DNA from: Actinoplanes campanulatus
Lineage (GTDB): Bacteria; Actinomycetota; Actinomycetes; Mycobacteriales; Micromonosporaceae
Assembly: GCF_014647795.1 (NCBI RefSeq)
Contig: NZ_BMPW01000007.1
Location: 1-64,000, forward strand
Direction: 5' to 3'
DNA: 64,000 nucleotides
Part shown: one piece after another, positions 59,337 to 64,000 of the stretch
Position numbering within the stretch: position 1 is the first letter of the stretch
Layout of the letters: each line of letters opens with the position of its first letter
Program-made: the position numbers and the translations under genes
The notes under the pieces: model-generated
Told to the model about the DNA's origin: nothing
What the model saw: the letters and a program-made list of their open reading frames with translations, nothing else
The model's database searches: none

Positions 59337-59656
59337 TGGCCGTTCCCGAGTTCCACATCGATGTTGCGGCCATTGACGCCCATGCGACCAAGGTGGACGA
59401 GATCGCGGACATCCTCGATCAGGTGACCGCGGCCGCCGGGTATCTCGACCAGCAGGACTCGGTCTACGGCGAGTGGCCGAGCATGCTGATCCTGCCGATC
59501 CTCAACATCGCGCAGGAGTATGCCGTCCAGGAGTTGCGCACCGGAACCGACGCGACCTCGCACCTCGCCGACGTACTGCGCGCCATGACCGTGGACATCG
59601 GCCTCACCGACGACGAGGCGGCCGCCATCCTGAGATTCCGGGAGACGGAGCGGTGA
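59336..59656 (+). CDS. EspC-like (ESX/type VII secretion-associated) protein
   Basis: The 106-residue helical protein resembles the T7SS ESX EspC family: FHIDVAAIDAHATKVDEIADILDQVTAAA forms the first helix, followed by an SVYGEWPSMLILP turn and a second long helix. The W-P motif in the turn replaces the W-x-G of EsxA-type proteins. Such proteins pair with larger secreted partners. ATG overlaps the YbaB stop and its own stop overlaps the next GTG, a tightly coupled unit. Confidence 0.8.
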   Translation: MAVPEFHIDVAAIDAHATKVDEIADILDQVTAAAGYLDQQDSVYGEWPSMLILPILNIAQEYAVQELRTGTDATSHLADVLRAMTVDIGLTDDEAAAILRFRETER

Positions 59657-60642
59657 CGGATCCCTACGGTGGCTTGATCGCGGCGGAGAGTGGCCGGAAG
59701 TTCTACGAGGGCGCCGGCATCTTCGAGTCGGTCAGTGGCACGGTGGAGGGCATCGCGAACCTCGACCCGGGTGGCACCATCGGCAACGGCGCCGCCACGT
59801 TGATGTCGGGCCTCGGTGCCATCGTCGATCCGCTTCAGACGTTGTTCGCCGCCGGTGTGGGCTGGGCGATGGAGCACGTCGCGGTCCTTCGCGAGCCGCT
59901 CGACCGGCTGATGGGTGATCCCAAGTCGATCGAAGGCCACGCCGCGACGTGGAAGAACATGGAGAAGCGGATCTACGAGGCGACGGATGCCTTCGTTGCG
60001 GATGTCAACCGCACCACCGCCGCCTGGGCGGCCGAGTCAGCCGATGCCTATCGGAGACGCGCTCGCGGGCACGCCGACGCTGTCCAGGCGATGGGAAAGG
60101 TCGCAGACGGCATGGGCAGGGTGACAACGCTGCTGGGTGCCGTCGTCGGTGTGGCCCGCAATACGATTCGCGACATCGTCGCCCAGGTGGTCGGCGCGAT
60201 CCTTTCCAAAGCACTGCAGGTCGCCACGGGCCTGCTCATGCCCAAGGCACTAGCGGAGATCGCGCTGCTGGTGGCCAACACGAGCACGAAGATCCTGGGC
60301 GTGCTGAAGCAGCTCTTCTTGAAGATCAAGGAGATCGGCCGGTTCGTTCAGAGAATGCAGGAATGGATCATGGTGATCAGCAAGTCGAACAATGACGTCC
60401 TGCGTCTGGTGGCACATCGGGCCGAGGCCACGGAACTGGTCCGGCAAGGTTGGACCGGCCCGGTGAAGGCCTACCGTGTTCTGGGAGAGGGCGACGTGCG
60501 GGTCTACGGGCCGATGCGTCAGGTCCTCGTCAACACCGGGCGCTCCGCGGCGGAGACCAACAGCTCACAGAACACCGGACAGTCAGCAGACAGCTCCAGG
60601 GACGACAACCCGGAGCCGGCGCCCATCGACATCCCGCTCTGA
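59653..60642 (+). CDS. WXG100/LXG-like putative type VII secretion substrate
   Basis: A 329-residue protein from GTG 59653 that overlaps the EspC-like stop. Its N-terminal half is helical, with an amphipathic WXG-like hairpin (GHAATWKNMEKRIYEATDAF and TTAAWAAESADAYRRRARG, about residues 96-140). A hydrophobic central stretch (ILSKALQVATGLLMPKALAEIALLVANTSTKILGV, about 180-218) and a polar tail ending in a disordered acidic/Ser-rich segment follow. No toxin domain is recognised. A partner of the EspC-like protein in export is the best guess; a shortened polymorphic toxin is another. Confidence 0.65.
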   Translation: MTDPYGGLIAAESGRKFYEGAGIFESVSGTVEGIANLDPGGTIGNGAATLMSGLGAIVDPLQTLFAAGVGWAMEHVAVLREPLDRLMGDPKSIEGHAATWKNMEKRIYEATDAFVADVNRTTAAWAAESADAYRRRARGHADAVQAMGKVADGMGRVTTLLGAVVGVARNTIRDIVAQVVGAILSKALQVATGLLMPKALAEIALLVANTSTKILGVLKQLFLKIKEIGRFVQRMQEWIMVISKSNNDVLRLVAHRAEATELVRQGWTGPVKAYRVLGEGDVRVYGPMRQVLVNTGRSAAETNSSQNTGQSADSSRDDNPEPAPIDIPL

Positions 60643-60655
60643 GGAGGTGCGCACC

Positions 60656-61258
60656 ATGGGGTCCGATGACGACTGGAGGGCCAAGTACCGCGCCAGGATA
60701 AGGGCGCTCGAAGCCGAACAGGCCCAAGCCGAGGCGGAGCTGAGCGTGGCAGCTGCTGGCCCGGACTCCGACGTCGTCGACGGCCGCGGGAGCCGGCCGT
60801 TGCGTGACGTCTCGTTCCTGCTGGCGATCATCATGCTCTCCGGGATCGTCCTCCTGGCCGGTATGACGCTGGTCAGGTCGGCAGGCCGGGACTTCGACGA
60901 CGCCCGCCGTGCCGGCTGGGCGACCGTCGACCGCTGCCGGGGACACGGCCCGGTCACCGGAAAGGGCTTCGGCTACTGGGAGACCTGCGACGTCACCATT
61001 CGCTGGGACGACGGAACGACCGGCTCGCTCACCAAGGACGGGGTCTTCACCTCGGCCGACATCGGCTCGAACGTGCGCGTCGGCGATCTGGGCAGGTACC
61101 GGACCAGCACGGAACTCGCCAAGCAGGACGCCCCCTACCGGCCGTGGCTCAAGTGGATCGGCGTGTTCGTCGCGCTGGCTGGTCTCCTACCGGGACTGTT
61201 CGCGCTCTTGATCGTCCGCGGATTCATTCGCGACCTCTTCCGGATCCGGCGACGGTGA
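60656..61258 (+). CDS. DUF6346-family membrane protein
   Basis: The 200-residue protein has an N-terminal coiled-coil (KYRARIRALEAEQAQAEAELSVAA), a helix at about residues 51-69 (VSFLLAIIMLSGIVLLAGM), a periplasmic domain with two Cys (VDRCRGHGP and WETCDVTIRW) and a second helix near 168-189. It matches actinobacterial DUF6346 proteins. GAGGAG precedes ATG 60656. It closes the four-gene cassette; as the only two-helix membrane member it may be an anchor or an immunity-type partner. It ends 1 bp before the convergent monooxygenase. Confidence 0.75.
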   Translation: MGSDDDWRAKYRARIRALEAEQAQAEAELSVAAAGPDSDVVDGRGSRPLRDVSFLLAIIMLSGIVLLAGMTLVRSAGRDFDDARRAGWATVDRCRGHGPVTGKGFGYWETCDVTIRWDDGTTGSLTKDGVFTSADIGSNVRVGDLGRYRTSTELAKQDAPYRPWLKWIGVFVALAGLLPGLFALLIVRGFIRDLFRIRRR

Positions 61259-62689
61259 TCAACGGGGGAGGAAGTCGGCGCGGTTGAGGGTGGTGGTTCG
61301 GCGGCGGTATTCGGTGGCCTTGCCCGGCCAGTTGGCGACGACGCGGCCGGCGGCGGTGCGGTACCAGCTCTGGCACGCCGTCCACACCGAACCGGCCAGG
61401 CGGGACTGGATCTCGGCGTCGTAGGCGGCCGCGACCTCAGGCCGTACCTCCAGATCGTCGCCTGCCGCGACCCGCCGGACGGCCTGCGTGATCCACCTGG
61501 CCTGGGCCTCGTGGAAGTAGATCACCGAGGTGTTGCCGGTGTTCGTGTTCGGGCCGTAGACCAGGAACATGTTGGGGAAGCCGGGCACCGCGAGACCCAG
61601 GTACGCGTGCGCCCCGTCCCGCCATTCGTCGGCGAGCACGGCGCCGTCGCGGCCGGTGACCCGGATCGGGACGAGGAACTCGGTGGCGGCGAAGCCGGTG
61701 CCGTAGACCAGCACGTCGCACGGATGGTCCACGCCGTCGGCGGTGCGGACGCCGTCCGGGGTCACCGCGACGATCTTCTCGGTGACCAGGTCGACGTCGG
61801 GGCGGGCCAGGGTGGGCAGCCAGGCGTTCGTGAACAGCACCCGCTTGCAGCCCATCGGCTCGTCCGGGGTCACCTTGGCGCGCAGCTCCGGGTCGCGGAC
61901 CTGCCAGCGGCGCTGACTCCACGAGTAGCCGCGGACCAGGGCGTTGACCACCCGGTTGCCGGTCAGGGCGGCGCCCGGGACGAGGGTGAGGCCCCAGGTG
62001 GCGGCGCGGGACAGCAGCATCAGCGACGGCATCCGGCGGTAGGCGGCCTTCCGGAGGCGGCCGTAGCGACGGTCGGGTTTGGGCAGTGTCCACGGCGCGG
62101 TGCGCTGGAAGACGGTGACGTGGGCGGCGGTTCCGGCGATCGCGGGGACGAGCTGGATGGCGCTGGCGCCGGTGCCGACGACCGCGACCCGATTGCCCGC
62201 GACCGGGACGCCGGGGGTCCAGTGTGCGGTGTGCACGGCGACGCCCGCGAAGCTCTCCGCGCCGGGCAGCGCCGGGATCGACGGTCGCGACAGTTGTCCT
62301 ACCGCGGGGATCAGCACGTCCGCGCGTACCGAATCCCCATCGGAAAGAATGATCTCCCAGCCGTCGCCGGACCACGCGGCGGAAGCCACCTCGGCGCCGA
62401 AGCGGACCCGCTCGGTGACGCCCCAGACGTCCGCGCAACGATGCAGATAGGCGAGGATCTCGTCGTGCGGCGGGTAGCGGCGCGACCAGTCCGGGTTCAG
62501 CGCGCGGGAGTAGGAGTAGAGCGGCGCCGGCACGTCACAGGCGCACCCCGGGTAGGTGTTGTCGCGCCACACGCCGCCGGCCCGGTCCGCCTTCTCCAGC
62601 AGGACGATGTCGTCGAAGCCGGCGCGGAGCAGCTCGGCGGCGACCGCCACCCCGCCGAACCCGGCGCCGACGATCGCGATGCGGGTCAT
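61259..62689 (-). CDS. Baeyer-Villiger/FMO-type flavin monooxygenase
   Basis: The 476-residue enzyme has FAD motif AIVGAGFGGVAVAAELLRAG, the Baeyer-Villiger-type stretch YPGCACDVPAPLYSYSRALNPDWSRRYPP, and NADPH motif VAVVGTGASAIQLVPAIA. A variant of the fingerprint (FQRTAPWTLPKPDRRY) follows, with no perfect FxGxxxHxxxW seen. It likely inserts oxygen into ketones or oxidises hydrocarbons or sterols. The ATG 62689 overlaps the GMC oxidoreductase stop (62686) by 4 bp, so they are translated as a unit. Confidence 0.88.
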   Translation of the reverse strand: MTRIAIVGAGFGGVAVAAELLRAGFDDIVLLEKADRAGGVWRDNTYPGCACDVPAPLYSYSRALNPDWSRRYPPHDEILAYLHRCADVWGVTERVRFGAEVASAAWSGDGWEIILSDGDSVRADVLIPAVGQLSRPSIPALPGAESFAGVAVHTAHWTPGVPVAGNRVAVVGTGASAIQLVPAIAGTAAHVTVFQRTAPWTLPKPDRRYGRLRKAAYRRMPSLMLLSRAATWGLTLVPGAALTGNRVVNALVRGYSWSQRRWQVRDPELRAKVTPDEPMGCKRVLFTNAWLPTLARPDVDLVTEKIVAVTPDGVRTADGVDHPCDVLVYGTGFAATEFLVPIRVTGRDGAVLADEWRDGAHAYLGLAVPGFPNMFLVYGPNTNTGNTSVIYFHEAQARWITQAVRRVAAGDDLEVRPEVAAAYDAEIQSRLAGSVWTACQSWYRTAAGRVVANWPGKATEYRRRTTTLNRADFLPR

Positions 62690-64000
62690 GGCCGCCGTCC
62701 GATGGTGAGCCGCAGCGCGGCGGGGGCGGACGCGGGCACCACGGGTTCGCGGGGCGCCACCGGTTCGACCGGCGCGAACCCGGACGACGGCCGCGGATCC
62801 GGCTCGCCGGCGTTCGGCCACAGCGCGACCGCCCGCTCGGCCAGGGCGGTGATCGTCAGGGACGGGTTGACGCCCAGGTTGGCGGCCACCACCGACCCGT
62901 CGATGACGTGCAGCCCGGGATGCCCGAAGAGGCGGTGGTACGGATCGACGACCCCCTGCGAGGGATCCGCGCCGATCGCGCAGCCGCCGATGAAGTGCCC
63001 GGTGACCGGCCGGCCCACCAGTTCGGTGTAGGAGCCGGTCGGCACCCCGTCCACTTCGGCGGCGACCCGGCGGGCCACGTCGTGCGCGGCCGGCACCCAC
63101 ACCGGGTTCGGCTCGCCGATGCCCGGCCGGCTGGTGATCCGCCGCCCGAACAGGCCCCGCCGGGTGTGCACGGTGATCGAGTTGTCCAGCGGCTGCATGG
63201 CCAGCAGCACCACGGTCTGGCTGGACCACTTCCGCGGGGAGAGGTAGAGCCGCATGTCCCGGCCCGCCTTCGCGATCGTCTTGACGGCCTGCCACCAGCG
63301 CGGGCGGCCCTCGTCGACCAGTGCCGTGGCGAGCAGCGCCAGCAGGTTGCTGCCGGGCCCGTACCGGACCGGTTCGACGTGGGTGACCGGGTCCGGGTGG
63401 ATCGAGGAGGTGATCGCGATCCCGTGACTGAAGTCGCGGTCCGTGCGGCGGGTGCGCGCTCCGAGGATCGATTCCGAGTTGGTACGGCTGAGCTCGCCCA
63501 GCCGTGGGGAGACGTCCGGCAGCAGTCCCCGGTCGCGCATCCGGTGCAGCAGGCGCTGGGTGCCGAGGGCGCCACCGGCGAAGACGACCTGCTCGGCGGT
63601 GAAGGTCCGCTTCGTGAGCCCGCCGGTGCGCCGGGTCTCCACCAGGTAGCCGCCGCCGTCGCGCGGGCGCACCGCACGGACCGTGGTGAGCGGGTGCACC
63701 TCGGCGCCGGCCCGCTCGGCGAGGTAGAGGTAGTTCTTGACCAGGGTGTTCTTGGCGTTGCCCCGGCAGCCGGTCATGCACGACCCGCACAGGGTGCAGG
63801 TGCGGCGGTCCGGTCCCGCACCGCCGAAGAACGGATCTGCCACCGGAACGCCCGGCTCGTCCCCGAACAGCACGCCGACCGGGGTGTGCCGGTAGGTGTG
63901 GCCCACACCCATGTCGTCGGCGACCGCGCGCAGGGCCCGGTCGGAGGCCGTCTCGACCGGGTTCACGGTCACCCCGAGCATGCGTTTCGCCTGCTCGTAG
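62686..64000 (-). CDS. GMC-family oxidoreductase (cholesterol-oxidase-like), partial at window edge
   Basis: Only the C-terminal part, at least 437 residues, is in the window; the frame is open through position 64000 (upstream residues YEQAKR), so the start lies outside. It has the Cys-rich GPDRRTCTLCGSCMTGCRGNAKNT segment, FAD-linked VVFAGGALGTQRLL, and the C-terminal GMC signature HVIDGSVVAANLGVNPSLTITALAERA. Cholesterol oxidase-like members oxidise the 3-hydroxyl of sterols or other alcohols; the Cys cluster suggests a metal or Fe-S site. Its overlap with the monooxygenase points to a common pathway. Confidence 0.85.
   Translation of the reverse strand, partial: YEQAKRMLGVTVNPVETASDRALRAVADDMGVGHTYRHTPVGVLFGDEPGVPVADPFFGGAGPDRRTCTLCGSCMTGCRGNAKNTLVKNYLYLAERAGAEVHPLTTVRAVRPRDGGGYLVETRRTGGLTKRTFTAEQVVFAGGALGTQRLLHRMRDRGLLPDVSPRLGELSRTNSESILGARTRRTDRDFSHGIAITSSIHPDPVTHVEPVRYGPGSNLLALLATALVDEGRPRWWQAVKTIAKAGRDMRLYLSPRKWSSQTVVLLAMQPLDNSITVHTRRGLFGRRITSRPGIGEPNPVWVPAAHDVARRVAAEVDGVPTGSYTELVGRPVTGHFIGGCAIGADPSQGVVDPYHRLFGHPGLHVIDGSVVAANLGVNPSLTITALAERAVALWPNAGEPDPRPSSGFAPVEPVAPREPVVPASAPAALRLTIGRRP

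Overview
The window is very GC-rich with strong G/C bias at third codon positions. Its gene set is typical of a sporangiate or soil actinomycete: mycothiol-dependent isomerase family, Tat-exported hydrolases, RecD2, YbaB/EspC-type secretion cassettes and a methyl-accepting chemotaxis protein. An Actinoplanes-like member of the Micromonosporaceae is the best guess; this is inference from gene content, not from a marker gene. No rRNA, tRNA or CRISPR array was recognised.

Layout. 1-4.5 kb: small metabolic genes (mycothiol-type isomerase, HAD sugar-phosphatase, methyltransferase), then an Lrp/AsnC regulator divergent from a branched-chain amino-acid dehydrogenase and an RraA-like aldolase. 4.5-13.1 kb: a probable aromatic or branched-chain carboxylate uptake and oxidation island, with a Liv-type ABC importer, an IclR regulator and two benzaldehyde/vanillin-type aldehyde dehydrogenases. 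The importer's substrate-binding gene carries a one-base frameshift. 13.1-22.5 kb: aldo/keto reductase, YggT, a large membrane protein, a CE7 acetyl-esterase, RecD2 helicase, YibE/F and an acetoacetate-decarboxylase-like protein. 22.5-26.5 kb: chemotaxis receptor and a PTS-dependent dihydroxyacetone kinase set (dhaK, dhaL, divergent dhaM and HPr).

26.5-33.4 kb is the most accessory-looking part: a secreted GH10-CBM2 xylanase, a degenerate 42-bp tandem-repeat tract, a lipoprotein, an Ala/Pro-rich repeat ORF and a complete insertion sequence with terminal inverted repeats, target duplication and a start-codon hairpin. 33.4-39.1 kb holds a fatty-acid locus with the mycobacterial Rv0241c-Rv0243 order (MaoC hydratase, FabG4, FadA2) plus an acyl-CoA dehydrogenase. 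39.1-47.3 kb carries a DUF6879 protein, a 1764-residue DUF4011/DUF3320-type helicase with a degenerate nuclease domain, a thioredoxin-reductase-like/methyltransferase fusion and a divergent XRE-cupin regulator.

47.3-64 kb: D-2-hydroxyacid dehydrogenase, GT39-like membrane glycosyltransferase, PhoX phosphatase behind a PHO box, a GH51-GH43 arabinan operon behind three palindromic operators, an nsrR-hmp nitric-oxide detoxification pair, a four-gene type VII-secretion-like cassette (YbaB, EspC-like, WXG100-like, DUF6346) and a flavin monooxygenase overlapping a GMC oxidoreductase that runs off the window. Recurring themes are hemicellulose use (xylanase, CE7 esterase, GH51, GH43) and oxidation of aldehydes, acyl-CoAs and possibly sterols.
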